Source: JACOMY01 sp046233115 (lineage in GTDB: Bacteria > Pseudomonadota > Alphaproteobacteria > Kiloniellales > JACOMY01). From it: a stretch of DNA of 64,000 bases. Below, in pieces: positions 47,375 through 55,250 of this stretch; the stretch's first letter is position 1, and each line of letters starts with the position of its first letter. Both the position numbers and the translations under genes were made by a program. The notes below the pieces were generated by a model that searched no databases, had not been told where the DNA came from, and saw only the letters and a list, made by a program, of their open reading frames with translations. Where the stretch lies: NCBI GenBank assembly GCA_046233115.1, contig JBJXHM010000013.1, forward strand, positions 124,001-188,000, given 5' to 3'.

Positions 47375-48403
47375 CTACTTCAGGCGGTCCGGCACCGTGA
47401 TGCCGACCTCTTCATAGTACTTGATCGCACCCGGATGCAGCTTCAGCGGCAGGCCGGCGATGGCGCTGTCCAGGCTCATCGCGTTGGTCGCCGGGTGGAT
47501 CGCCTGCAGGAAAGGCAGGTTCTCATAGATCGTCTTGGTGATCAGGTAGACCGTATCTTCCGGCACGTCGTCGCGGACCGCCAGGAAGTTCGGCTGGGCG
47601 ATGGTCGTGATCTCCTGGTCGAGCCCCGGGTAGGTGCCGGCCGGGATGGTGTAGGCGGTCCAGAGATCCTCGAAGGAGCCGTTGGCCTTCTTGGCCTGCT
47701 CCGGCGTGAAGGACAGCAGCGCGATGGAATCGCCCATGTTGGCGAAGGCGCGGGTGACGGCCGAGACCGGCACGCCGGCCGGGGTCGACATGCCGTCGAT
47801 CTGGCCGTTCTGCAGCGCGTCGGCCGAGGGGCCGTAGCCCATGTAGACCAGCTCGAACTCCTTATCCATGTCGATGCCGAGACCCGCCAGGATCGTGCGG
47901 TTCGAGCCGATGGTGCCGGAGTTCTGGCGGCCCATCGACATGGGCTTGCCCTTCAGGTTGGCGATGTCGTCGATGGTGCCGGTCTTCACCGCGTCCTTGT
48001 CGACGACGAAGTGCTCCACGTTCTGCCAGAGCATGGTGACCGAGCGCAGTTCCTTCTGCGGGCCGGCGTCCTTCAGCGGGCCGGTGCCGGTCGCGGCATA
48101 GGCGCCGTAGAGACCCTGGACGATGGCGAACTGGGCCTCGTTGTCGCGCAGGAGCTTGATGTTCTCACCGGAGCCGGCGGAGTTGATCGCCGACATGCCG
48201 ATCTTGTCCTTGGGCTGCAGCTTCACCTTGACCAGGGTCGCGAGTGCGACGCCGACCGGATAGTAGGTGCCGCCGGTAGACGCGGTCGCCAGCAGGTAGT
48301 CCTGTGCCTCCTGCGCCTTGGTTTCACCAGGCAGCAGGCCGCCCATCAGCGCCATGGCGCCGGCGCCCGCTACCAGACTGCGCAGAATGCTGCGACGAAG
48401 CAT
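47375..48403 (-). CDS. TAXI family TRAP transporter substrate-binding protein
   Basis: Periplasmic receptor of 342 residues. The signal peptide is at about 3-29 (SILRSLVAGAGAMALMGGLLPGETKAQ). The mature N-terminus LLATASTGGTYYPVG is the TAXI family signature. It captures a small organic anion and passes it to the fused permease. ATG 48403 is preceded by GGAGGAG; the frame extends further upstream but without family similarity. First gene of the receptor-permease-dehydrogenase operon. Substrate unknown; a hydroxy acid is plausible from the last gene. Confidence 0.92.
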   Translation of the reverse strand: MLRRSILRSLVAGAGAMALMGGLLPGETKAQEAQDYLLATASTGGTYYPVGVALATLVKVKLQPKDKIGMSAINSAGSGENIKLLRDNEAQFAIVQGLYGAYAATGTGPLKDAGPQKELRSVTMLWQNVEHFVVDKDAVKTGTIDDIANLKGKPMSMGRQNSGTIGSNRTILAGLGIDMDKEFELVYMGYGPSADALQNGQIDGMSTPAGVPVSAVTRAFANMGDSIALLSFTPEQAKKANGSFEDLWTAYTIPAGTYPGLDQEITTIAQPNFLAVRDDVPEDTVYLITKTIYENLPFLQAIHPATNAMSLDSAIAGLPLKLHPGAIKYYEEVGITVPDRLK

Positions 48404-48588
48404 GTCTCTCCTCCTTGAAGCTGTCCCATCTCCGGCGCCTGTCTTGCCGCGGCTACCGCGCTGCCATAGCAGAACATCGCTCCAGCCAAGGCAAGTCAAA
48501 AACGGGACCACAGCGTCGCCACCTGGACAGGCCCGCCCGCAACTCCCTAGCATTGCCGCAACGCAGCAGGCACGAAAGAGAGGCTCAG

Positions 48589-49431
48589 GTGGCCGAGCAG
48601 AAATCGCAGCTCACCTCCGCACGCACCTATGACGCCATCTACAACCAGCCCGATCCGCGCGCCTATTTCCGCACGCTGGAGCCGCTGGGCTACCGCCAGC
48701 CGGAGGTGATCGCCGGATTCCTCTCCGCACGCGGCGACGCTATCGCCCAGTACCTGGGCCGCGCGCGCCTGCGCATCCTGGATTTCGCCTGCGGCTATGG
48801 CGCGCTCGGCGCGATGCTGCGGCACCGGATCGGAATGCAGGATCTCTACGCCCGCTACGCGACCGAGGCCGGCGCCGGCTTTGCCGAGTCCGACCGCCGC
48901 TACTTCGCGGACCTCAGGGACGAAAGCGTGGCGATGGAGCTGGGCGGAATCGACATCGCAGACCAAGCCGTCGGCTACGCGCGGGCCAGCGGCCTGCTTG
49001 ACCAGGGGTTTACCGAGAACCTGGCCGAAGGCCCGCCGGGTCCGGCCCTCGCAGACTTCTTCGCCGAGACCGACCTGATCGTCGAGACCGGCGCCGTCTA
49101 CCGCTTCCTGCCGACCTGCTACGCCAGCCTGATGCGCAGTTCGCCGAAGCGTCCCTGGCTACTGTTCGGCCCGCGCGGTGACGTCGACACCGTCCGGGTC
49201 GCCGCCTTCCTGACCGAGGAAGGTTATCGCCTGGAGCAGGTCTCCACCATCAACCGCCGCTACCGCCTCTTCTCCGACCCCGAGGAGCAGCGCGACAGCG
49301 AGGCCAACATGGCGCTCCTGGGCCACGTGGTGGCCGAGCGCAGCCACGAGGGCTGGTTCCTCAACCCGATCGTGCTGGCCCGGCCGGAGGCAGAGGCCGC
49401 GGCGCTGCCGATCGAGCAGCTCGCCTACTGA
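48589..49431 (+). CDS. Class I SAM-dependent methyltransferase
   Basis: Protein of 280 residues. Motif I is ILDFACGYGALG at 63-74, and LIVETGAVYRFLP lies in the middle of the fold. Acceptor unknown. The start GTG 48589 has AGAGAGG 5 nt upstream; the frame is open to 48304 but that part is unlike protein. It is followed by the MFS transporter after 14 bp on the same strand, so the two are likely co-transcribed. Confidence 0.75.
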   Translation: MAEQKSQLTSARTYDAIYNQPDPRAYFRTLEPLGYRQPEVIAGFLSARGDAIAQYLGRARLRILDFACGYGALGAMLRHRIGMQDLYARYATEAGAGFAESDRRYFADLRDESVAMELGGIDIADQAVGYARASGLLDQGFTENLAEGPPGPALADFFAETDLIVETGAVYRFLPTCYASLMRSSPKRPWLLFGPRGDVDTVRVAAFLTEEGYRLEQVSTINRRYRLFSDPEEQRDSEANMALLGHVVAERSHEGWFLNPIVLARPEAEAAALPIEQLAY

Positions 49432-49445
49432 GAAAGGACCGCAGC

Positions 49446-50735
49446 ATGACGGCCGTCACCGCCGAGCCGGCGAAGCAGAGGGACCCGGAGCTGCGCCGGG
49501 CAGTCAGGGCCTCGCTCGTCGGCAACATCCTTGAGTGGTACGACTTCGCCGTCTACGGCTACCTGGCGCCGACCCTTGGCCGACTGTTCTTTCCCGCCCA
49601 GGACGAATGGGCCTCCTTGCTGGCCGCCTTCGGGGTCTTCGCCGCCGGCTACCTGGCGCGGCCGCTGGGCGGCGCCCTCTTCGGCCACATCGGCGACCGG
49701 GTGGGCCGCAAGGCGAGCCTGGTGATCTCCATCCTGGCCATGGGGGCGGCGACCACGGCGATCGGGCTCCTGCCCACCCATGCCGACATCGGCCTGGCCG
49801 CTGCCGCCATCCTGGTCGTCCTGCGGATCGCCCAAGGCCTTTCGGTCGGCGGCGAGTACACCGGCTCGATCGTCTTCGTGGCCGAGCATGCCCCCGTCGC
49901 CCATCGCGGCTTCTTCATCGCCTTCCCGCTGGTCGGCGCCACCAGCGGATTCCTCATCGGCTCGCTGCTGGCCGACCTGGTCAGCACCCTGCTGGGGCAG
50001 GCCGCGCTGGAGGACTGGGGCTGGCGCATTCCCTTTCTCTTCGGTGGCGTCATTGCCGTGGTTGGCCTGGTGCTGCGCCGCCAGCTCAGCGAGTCGCCGG
50101 CCGTGGCCGCACTGAAAGAGCGCGAGGGCTCGCCGGTCGTGGTGGCGCTGCGCGAGCACTGGTCCAGCATCCTGCAGATCGTCTGCCTGCTGCTGGCCTT
50201 CGGCATCGGCTTCTACCTGATGTTCATCTATGCCGCCGCCTATCAGGAGAGCCGACTGCACTTCTCCACCGGCCAGGCGCTGGAGATCAGCTCGATCAAC
50301 CTGGCGGTGATGCTGCTCGCCACCCTGCCGCTGGCGCGCCTGGGCGACCGGATCGGGCGCAAGCCCCTGCTGCTGGCCGCCGGCATCGCCATCCTGCTGC
50401 TGAGCTGGCCGCTCTGGTGGATGATGCACCAGGAAAACCTGACACTCGCGATCCTGGGGCAGGCCGGCTTCGCGGTGATCTTCGCCACCACCGGGGCGGC
50501 GGTCGCGCCGACCATGGTCGAGCTGCTGCCGGCCGGCGTGCGCTGCAGCGGCGTCTCGATCGCTTACAACCTGGCCATCGGCATCTTCGGCGGCACCGCG
50601 CCCCTGGTCGCGACCTACCTGGTCGAGCGCACCCACAACGACTTCACCCCCGCCTACTACCTGATGGCGGTGGGCCTGGTGATGCTGGTCACCCTGATCA
50701 CCTTCAAGGAGACGTCGCGCCGGCCCCTAACCTAG
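49446..50735 (+). CDS. MFS transporter, metabolite:H+ symporter (MHS) family
   Basis: Transporter of 429 residues with 12 predicted membrane helices. The signature LVGNILEWYDFAVYGYLAP at the first helix and GDRVGRKASL between helices 2 and 3 place it with the proline/betaine, citrate or shikimate transporters of the MHS group. GDRIGRKPLL is the repeat motif in the second half. The exact substrate cannot be told. ATG 49446 has AAAGGA upstream. The stop codon lies in a 15-bp tandem duplication. It probably forms an operon with the upstream methyltransferase. Confidence 0.9.
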   Translation: MTAVTAEPAKQRDPELRRAVRASLVGNILEWYDFAVYGYLAPTLGRLFFPAQDEWASLLAAFGVFAAGYLARPLGGALFGHIGDRVGRKASLVISILAMGAATTAIGLLPTHADIGLAAAAILVVLRIAQGLSVGGEYTGSIVFVAEHAPVAHRGFFIAFPLVGATSGFLIGSLLADLVSTLLGQAALEDWGWRIPFLFGGVIAVVGLVLRRQLSESPAVAALKEREGSPVVVALREHWSSILQIVCLLLAFGIGFYLMFIYAAAYQESRLHFSTGQALEISSINLAVMLLATLPLARLGDRIGRKPLLLAAGIAILLLSWPLWWMMHQENLTLAILGQAGFAVIFATTGAAVAPTMVELLPAGVRCSGVSIAYNLAIGIFGGTAPLVATYLVERTHNDFTPAYYLMAVGLVMLVTLITFKETSRRPLT

Positions 50736-50753
50736 CTGCCCCTAACCTAGCTG
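50724..50753. repeat. 15-bp tandem duplication at a stop codon
   Basis: CCCCTAACCTAGCTG occurs twice without a gap (50724-50738, 50739-50753). The TAG of the first copy ends the MFS gene; the second copy is untranslated. Confidence 0.85.
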
Positions 50754-50758
50754 GCCTC

Positions 50759-52051
50759 TCACCTGAGCGTCGCACCGACCACCAGGCCGTCGCGCAGCGA
50801 ATCGGCGATGCCCTGGAACACCCAGCGGGCATAGCGCCCGACCATGACGATGTCCTGCTCGGCCAGGGCCGCCAGCGCCCGCCGGCGCCAGTCGGAACCC
50901 GGCAGGCTCCAGGTATAGGCGACGTCGATCCAGGTCGGATCCACCGCCTCGGCGGCCTCGATGTAGCCCCAGTCCTGCAGCTCGGCCACCACGGCCTCGG
51001 CATAGGCCGCAATCTCCGCCTCGCTCGGCTTCCGAGAGCCCGGATAGCTGCGCTCGATGTAGAGCGAGGCCGTGCTCTCGGCCGAGGACCGCGGCGTAAA
51101 ACTGCGGTCGACGTTGGAGTAGAAACCGACCCTATGGAAGCCGCTGCGGCTCTCCGGCACGTAGATCCAGTGCTCCTTCGGACAGCGCGGCCCCTTGCGG
51201 GCACCGACATTCAGCACCAGGACAGAGCTGTGCGGATCGGCCTCCCCCTCGAGGGTCAGTCCCGCCATGGCCAGGGTCTGGTTCAGCGGCAGGGTCGAGA
51301 CCAGGGTGCCGTAGCCGACCCGGCTGCCATCGCGGAAGCGGACCTCCCTGTGCTGGGGGTCGATGGCCTCGGCCGCCTTGCCGTAGGCGACATCGCAGCG
51401 CGCGGCCAGCGCCCGGGACAGGCTGTCGAGCCCGGCCTCGGGGTAGAGATAGCTGGTGTTGTAGCCGACAGCCTGGCCGGCCGCGCTGGCCCCGCGCCTG
51501 GCCTCCTCCGGATCGATCGGCGACTTGTAGGAGTCCTGCGGGGCGATGCGGCGGTAGAGGCCGGCGGTATAGAGCTGGTGAAAGGGCTCGAAGAAGAGCG
51601 CCCCCAGAGTCGGGCCGAAGTGCTCACGCAGCCAGTCCTCCATGGTGACGACCGGGCCGGCGGGGGTGCAGATCTCGGCCAGCGCGACCTCGGCGATTTC
51701 CGTCGGCAGCGCACGCAGGCCGTACTGGATCGGATAGGGCACCAACCGGTCGAGGCCGGGCAGGTAGACGGCACTCTCACGGGCATAGCGGCGCATGGGG
51801 GCCAGCCCCTCGATGAAGCGCAGTACCGCCGGATCACCACCGAAGATCCAGTGTCCGCCGCCGATCTCGAATCGAAAGGCCTCGCCATCCGCGGGGGCTT
51901 GCTCCAGCCGCCGAGCCTCGCCGGGCCGCATGTAGTAGGACGAGCAGATGCCGCCCGGCGACTGCGCCGCCTCGTAGACCCTGGCGCCGGAGGCAAGGCC
52001 CGCCGCCAGGCCGGTCATGCCACCGCCCAGGATCACCGTCTTTTCAGGCAA
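50759..52051 (-). CDS. FAD/NAD(P)-binding oxidoreductase (protoporphyrinogen oxidase/UGM-like)
   Basis: Protein of 430 residues. The N-terminal dinucleotide motif is VILGGGMTGLAAGLASGARVYE. It is followed by the PGGICSSY substrate-side loop and EIGGGHWIFGGD, and ends with DIVMVGRYARWVFQGIADSLRDG, a typical FAD-closing segment. It belongs to the amine-oxidase-like flavoproteins related to protoporphyrinogen oxidase and UDP-galactopyranose mutase, often linked to polysaccharide or lipid biosynthesis. The start appears to be TTG 52051. It converges on the MFS gene. Repeat copy C lies upstream. Confidence 0.78.
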   Translation of the reverse strand: MPEKTVILGGGMTGLAAGLASGARVYEAAQSPGGICSSYYMRPGEARRLEQAPADGEAFRFEIGGGHWIFGGDPAVLRFIEGLAPMRRYARESAVYLPGLDRLVPYPIQYGLRALPTEIAEVALAEICTPAGPVVTMEDWLREHFGPTLGALFFEPFHQLYTAGLYRRIAPQDSYKSPIDPEEARRGASAAGQAVGYNTSYLYPEAGLDSLSRALAARCDVAYGKAAEAIDPQHREVRFRDGSRVGYGTLVSTLPLNQTLAMAGLTLEGEADPHSSVLVLNVGARKGPRCPKEHWIYVPESRSGFHRVGFYSNVDRSFTPRSSAESTASLYIERSYPGSRKPSEAEIAAYAEAVVAELQDWGYIEAAEAVDPTWIDVAYTWSLPGSDWRRRALAALAEQDIVMVGRYARWVFQGIADSLRDGLVVGATLR

Positions 52052-52091
52052 GTCTCTTCGCCCCTCTCGGCTGTCGCTCTAGAGGCAAACC

Positions 52092-52207
52092 TAGAGCAGG
52101 ATGACGTCAAATCGAAACGATTTGTCGTCTGAATCCTGCTCTACAACTTTGAAACATTGAGCGGATTCACGCGATCAGGTGATTCCACCTGATCGCCATC
52201 CGCTCAA
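52092..52207 (+). repeat. Two-hairpin dispersed repeat, copy C
   Basis: Hairpin 2 (52092-52143) has arms TAGAGCAGGAT and ATCCTGCTCTA around CAAATCGAAACGATTTG. Hairpin 1 (52157-52207) has arms TTGAGCGGAT and ATCCGCTCAA around CAGGTGATTCCACCTG. Same order and orientation as copy B. It lies between two minus-strand genes, downstream of the GlxA-type regulator gene and upstream of the FAD oxidoreductase. Confidence 0.88.
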
Positions 52208-52259
52208 GCGCGCTGACCCGAGAGGGCAAGCCGCCAGCAACCCGGGGGGTGCTGTGGGC

Positions 52260-53213
52260 CTAACCGCGCATCCGGTTGCGATAGGCGGTCGGGCTCTCGC
52301 TGAACTGGCGCTGGAAGGCACGCGACAGCTCGGGGCCGCCGGCGAAGCCCACCGCAGTGGCGATGGCGAGGATGCTCATCCCGGTTTCGGCCAGCAGGGT
52401 CCGCGCCCGCTGCAGACGCAGGCCCTCCTGATAGCGCCGCGGCGCCAGGCTGAAGGTATCGTGGAAGAGACGCAGAAGCTGCCGCTCGGAGAGGCCGGCA
52501 GCGACCGCGGCCGCGCGCACGCTCCCCTCCTCGCCGCCCAGCAGCGACGAGAGTCCGCGCAGCGCAGTGGTCAGGCGCTCGTCGGCACGGCGCATGTCGG
52601 ACGGCGGGATCATCAGATCGATCTCACAGGGACGACGGCGGTAGATCAGCGCTTCACCCACCCGCTCGGCCAGGTCGCTACCCAGCCGGCGCTCGATCAG
52701 CCCAAGCGAGAAATCCAGGACCGCGATACCGCCGGCGCAGGCGGCCCGCGTGCCGACGATGCTGTAGAGACCATGCGCCAGGCCGGGCGAGAGACCGCGC
52801 GACTCGAAGGCCTTCGCGGCCTCGATCGGCACGTTGCCGCCGCCGGCCTGCAGCAGTCCCGCCTTGGCCAGCACATCGGCGCCGGCGCCGACACCGGCAA
52901 CCAGGGTCCCGGCTTCCTCCAGCCGCTTCAGCCAAGTGATCATCGGCTTTTCCGGTGCACGCTGTAGGTCGTGTCCGCCGACCAGGATCACCATGTCCGG
53001 TTCTGCATCGGCTTTCTTCGATTCACCTTCCAGAACAAGCTCTTCACCGCCGGCTGCAGCCAAGGGCTTGCCATTCCAGGTGGTCAATCTCCAAGTGATG
53101 CAGCTTTTTTCGGCAATGTCGTTCGCAAGGCGCCAAGGTTCGGTCAGCAGCGAGACCGAGAGCATTGGATAACCGCGTAGAAGGACTATGGTTGCCGAGA
53201 CGTCTTTGGCCAT
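52260..53213 (-). CDS. GlxA family AraC-type regulator
   Basis: Protein of 317 residues combining an N-terminal DJ-1/PfpI-like domain (about 5-185, with AEPDMVILVGGHDL and LVAGVGAGADVLAKAGLL) and a C-terminal AraC double HTH (about 215-315). The elbow Cys of active PfpI proteins is absent, as usual in regulators. Relatives control carnitine, choline/betaine and arginine catabolism. A link to the TRAP/carnitine-dehydrogenase-like operon 4 kb away is possible but unproven. ATG 53213 fits the family. Confidence 0.87.
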   Translation of the reverse strand: MAKDVSATIVLLRGYPMLSVSLLTEPWRLANDIAEKSCITWRLTTWNGKPLAAAGGEELVLEGESKKADAEPDMVILVGGHDLQRAPEKPMITWLKRLEEAGTLVAGVGAGADVLAKAGLLQAGGGNVPIEAAKAFESRGLSPGLAHGLYSIVGTRAACAGGIAVLDFSLGLIERRLGSDLAERVGEALIYRRRPCEIDLMIPPSDMRRADERLTTALRGLSSLLGGEEGSVRAAAVAAGLSERQLLRLFHDTFSLAPRRYQEGLRLQRARTLLAETGMSILAIATAVGFAGGPELSRAFQRQFSESPTAYRNRMRG

Positions 53214-53271
53214 CTTTCTTCTGCCCTAGTCAGGCCGCACAAGATCTTACAGTGCCAGTAGAGCAACATAG

Positions 53272-53297
53272 GCCGCGCCGCACAAGGGCGGCGCGGC
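53272..53297 (-). terminator. Hairpin downstream of msrP
   Basis: Perfect 10-bp GC stem, GCCGCGCCGC with GCGGCGCGGC, around a six-base loop. It lies 103 bp after the msrP stop and 59 bp before the GlxA-type start. No T run follows, so it may be an attenuator or a weak terminator. Confidence 0.45.
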
Positions 53298-53399
53298 AAG
53301 CAATAGAGAAAAAGGCTGGCCTGGTACGCCAGCTATCCACTTTGCGAAAGGCTCCAGGCGAGAGGCTGCGCCTGGTGGATAGACTGCACGTAGCAGAAA

Positions 53400-54386
53400 T
53401 TACATGAAAAGCCGATCGCTATGGATGTTGCTGTAGAGATCGGCAACAAATTCACCGTATCCATTGAAAATCTTGGTTGGCACCATCTCACCAGTACCGA
53501 GCAAACGTTCGCGTGCCTGGCTCCAGCGCGGGTGCGGCACTTCCGGATTCACGTTGGCCCAGAAACCATACTCGCTCGCCTGCAGATCCTCCCAAAAGGA
53601 AACCGGCTGCTTGTCGGTGAACTCGATCGTGGTGAGGCCCTTCGCCGACTTGAAGCCGTACTTCCAGGGCAGGGCCAGGCGCAGCGGCGCACCATTCTGC
53701 TTGGGTACCGGTTTGCCGTAGAGGCCGGTCACCATGAAGGCCAGATCGTTGCTCGCCTCCCCGATGGTGAGACCCTCGATGTAGGGCCAGGGATACCAGC
53801 TTGCCCGCTGGCCGTCGGCCACGTCGGGATCCTCGAAGGAGACGAAGCGCAGGTACTTGGCCGAGCTCAGCGGCTTAGCGAGTTCAACCAGGTGGCGCAG
53901 CGCGAAACCGCTCCAGGGTACGGTCATGGCCCAGGCTTCGACGCAGCGGTGCCGGTAGAGCCGCTCTTCCAGCGGCATCTTGGCCAGCAGGTCGTCGATG
54001 CCGATCTCGAAGGGTTTCTCCACCAAGCCCTCGATCCGTACGGTCCAGGGCCGGATCGGCAGGGCCTGCGCCTTACGCCAGATCGACTTGGACGAGCCGA
54101 ACTCATAGTAGTTGTTGTAGGTGATGACGTCTTCTTCGGGCGTCAGCGGCCGAGCGATGGTGTAGAGGTCATTGCGCTTGACCGGATAGAGCCCGGTGGA
54201 GGGATCCTCCGCCTCGCTCGCGGCCTTGGCCGCCATCACCCCGTCCTCACCGTCGCAACCGGCCAGCATTCCGGCGGCAAGTAGCGCGCCGGCCCCTGCC
54301 ATGAAACGGCGCCGATTCACATAGACCTGCTCCGGCGTCGCCATCCACTCGGGTAGTTCCCAGCCCTGCTTTCGCTTGATCAACAT
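53400..54386 (-). CDS. msrP: Protein-methionine-sulfoxide reductase, molybdopterin subunit MsrP
   Basis: Periplasmic enzyme of 328 residues that repairs oxidised methionines in exported proteins. The twin-arginine signal is NRRRFMAGAGALLAAG (24-39). The molybdenum ligand is Cys148 in YRHRCVEAWAMTVPWSGF, and YNNYYEFGSSK (90-100) is typical of MsrP. The signal is followed by LAGC (41-44), which looks like a lipobox, so it may be a Tat lipoprotein. ATG 54386 has AGGAGA upstream. The heme membrane partner gene msrQ, usually adjacent, is not next to it. The close Dps gene suggests an oxidative-stress setting. Confidence 0.93.
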   Translation of the reverse strand: MLIKRKQGWELPEWMATPEQVYVNRRRFMAGAGALLAAGMLAGCDGEDGVMAAKAASEAEDPSTGLYPVKRNDLYTIARPLTPEEDVITYNNYYEFGSSKSIWRKAQALPIRPWTVRIEGLVEKPFEIGIDDLLAKMPLEERLYRHRCVEAWAMTVPWSGFALRHLVELAKPLSSAKYLRFVSFEDPDVADGQRASWYPWPYIEGLTIGEASNDLAFMVTGLYGKPVPKQNGAPLRLALPWKYGFKSAKGLTTIEFTDKQPVSFWEDLQASEYGFWANVNPEVPHPRWSQARERLLGTGEMVPTKIFNGYGEFVADLYSNIHSDRLFM

Positions 54387-54522
54387 GACGCACTCTTCTC
54401 CTGACAGCCCTCCGCGCCGCCGTCTCCGGACGGCAGCGGCCAGCGGGGATAAGCTCAAGTGAAGAATCTAGCGCTTGGTGGGGACAAGAACAAACCACGC
54501 GACTTCACGAACGCGATAGAAG

Positions 54523-54558
54523 CAGGGGCCCACGACAAGCTGCTGCCGTGGGCCCCTG
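54523..54558 (-). terminator. Terminator hairpin after dps
   Basis: Perfect 12-bp stem, CAGGGGCCCACG with CGTGGGCCCCTG, around a 12-base loop. It lies 31 bp after the dps stop on the minus strand. The T run is poor, but stem strength and position support termination. Confidence 0.6.
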
Positions 54559-54589
54559 GTCGCACTCCGACCGCTACCGCGGCCGCCTG

Positions 54590-55051
54590 CTACTCGAGGT
54601 GGGAGCGCAGCATCCAGGCCGCCTTCTCGTGCGCCGTCAGACGCCCGACCATCAGGTCGAGGGTGGCCTCGTCACCGCCCTCCTCGACGGTGGGCAGGGC
54701 CTTGCGGATGGTCTTCACCACCGCCTCGTTGGCCACGACCAGGTCTTTCAACATGCCCTTCGCGTCGGGCAGGGTCTCGCTCTCCTCCACCGTCGCCAGC
54801 GCGGCCATGGCGCCGTAGCTCGCCGGTGCAGGATAGCCGAGGATGCGGATCCGCTCGGCGATCTCGTCGACCGCTGTCCAGACCTCGTTGTACTGCTCCT
54901 CGAAGAGGGCATGCAGGCTGGAGAACTGCGGTCCCGTCACGTTCCAGTGGTAGCTGTGGGTCTTGGCATAGAGCAGGAAACTGTCGGCCAGAACGCGGGC
55001 CAGACCGTCGCTAATCTCTTTGCGGGCGTTGTCGCCAATTCCGATGTCCAT
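54590..55051 (-). CDS. dps: Dps family ferritin-like DNA-protection protein
   Basis: Protein of 153 residues, full length for Dps, which forms 12-subunit shells that oxidise and store iron and protect DNA. The ferroxidase signature is THSYHWNVTGPQFSSLHALF with His35 and His47, then Asp62 and Glu66 (VDEIAERI). The ATG 55051 start fits the family. An Irr-box-like palindrome at 55218-55234 next to a plausible promoter (TTGATC at 55207-55212, TATCTC at 55185-55190, minus strand) suggests iron-dependent control. A hairpin follows the gene. Confidence 0.93.
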   Translation of the reverse strand: MDIGIGDNARKEISDGLARVLADSFLLYAKTHSYHWNVTGPQFSSLHALFEEQYNEVWTAVDEIAERIRILGYPAPASYGAMAALATVEESETLPDAKGMLKDLVVANEAVVKTIRKALPTVEEGGDEATLDLMVGRLTAHEKAAWMLRSHLE

Positions 55052-55217
55052 GTCTCATCTCCTATCTCTTGGTCCCGTCCGAGGCCGATTCCTCGGAGGG
55101 CGCCGCCAGGGGGACACTGGGCCAGAGGACTGGCAGCGTCCCCGCGCCCGTCCTTCGCAACCTCTGCGCGGCGGGCACGTTAGAGAGATAAGAGATACAG
55201 CCGGTCGATCAAGATAC

Positions 55218-55234
55218 TTTAGAAAAATTCTAAA
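55218..55234 (-). promoter_or_regulatory. Irr-box (ICE)-like palindrome upstream of dps
   Basis: TTTAGAAAAATTCTAAA, a perfect palindrome of 7-bp arms with a 3-bp centre (8-bp arms counting flanking C/G). This is the form I recall for the iron control element bound by Irr in alphaproteobacteria. It lies 5 bp upstream of a candidate -35 box of dps on the minus strand. Confidence 0.6.
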
Positions 55235-55250
55235 GAATTTTACACCTCGT

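Noticed and set aside
49535..52132. Plus-strand open frame of 865 codons over the MFS and FAD genes
   Set aside because: Arg/Pro/Gly-rich shadow that crosses two convergent genes with clear family motifs in other frames.
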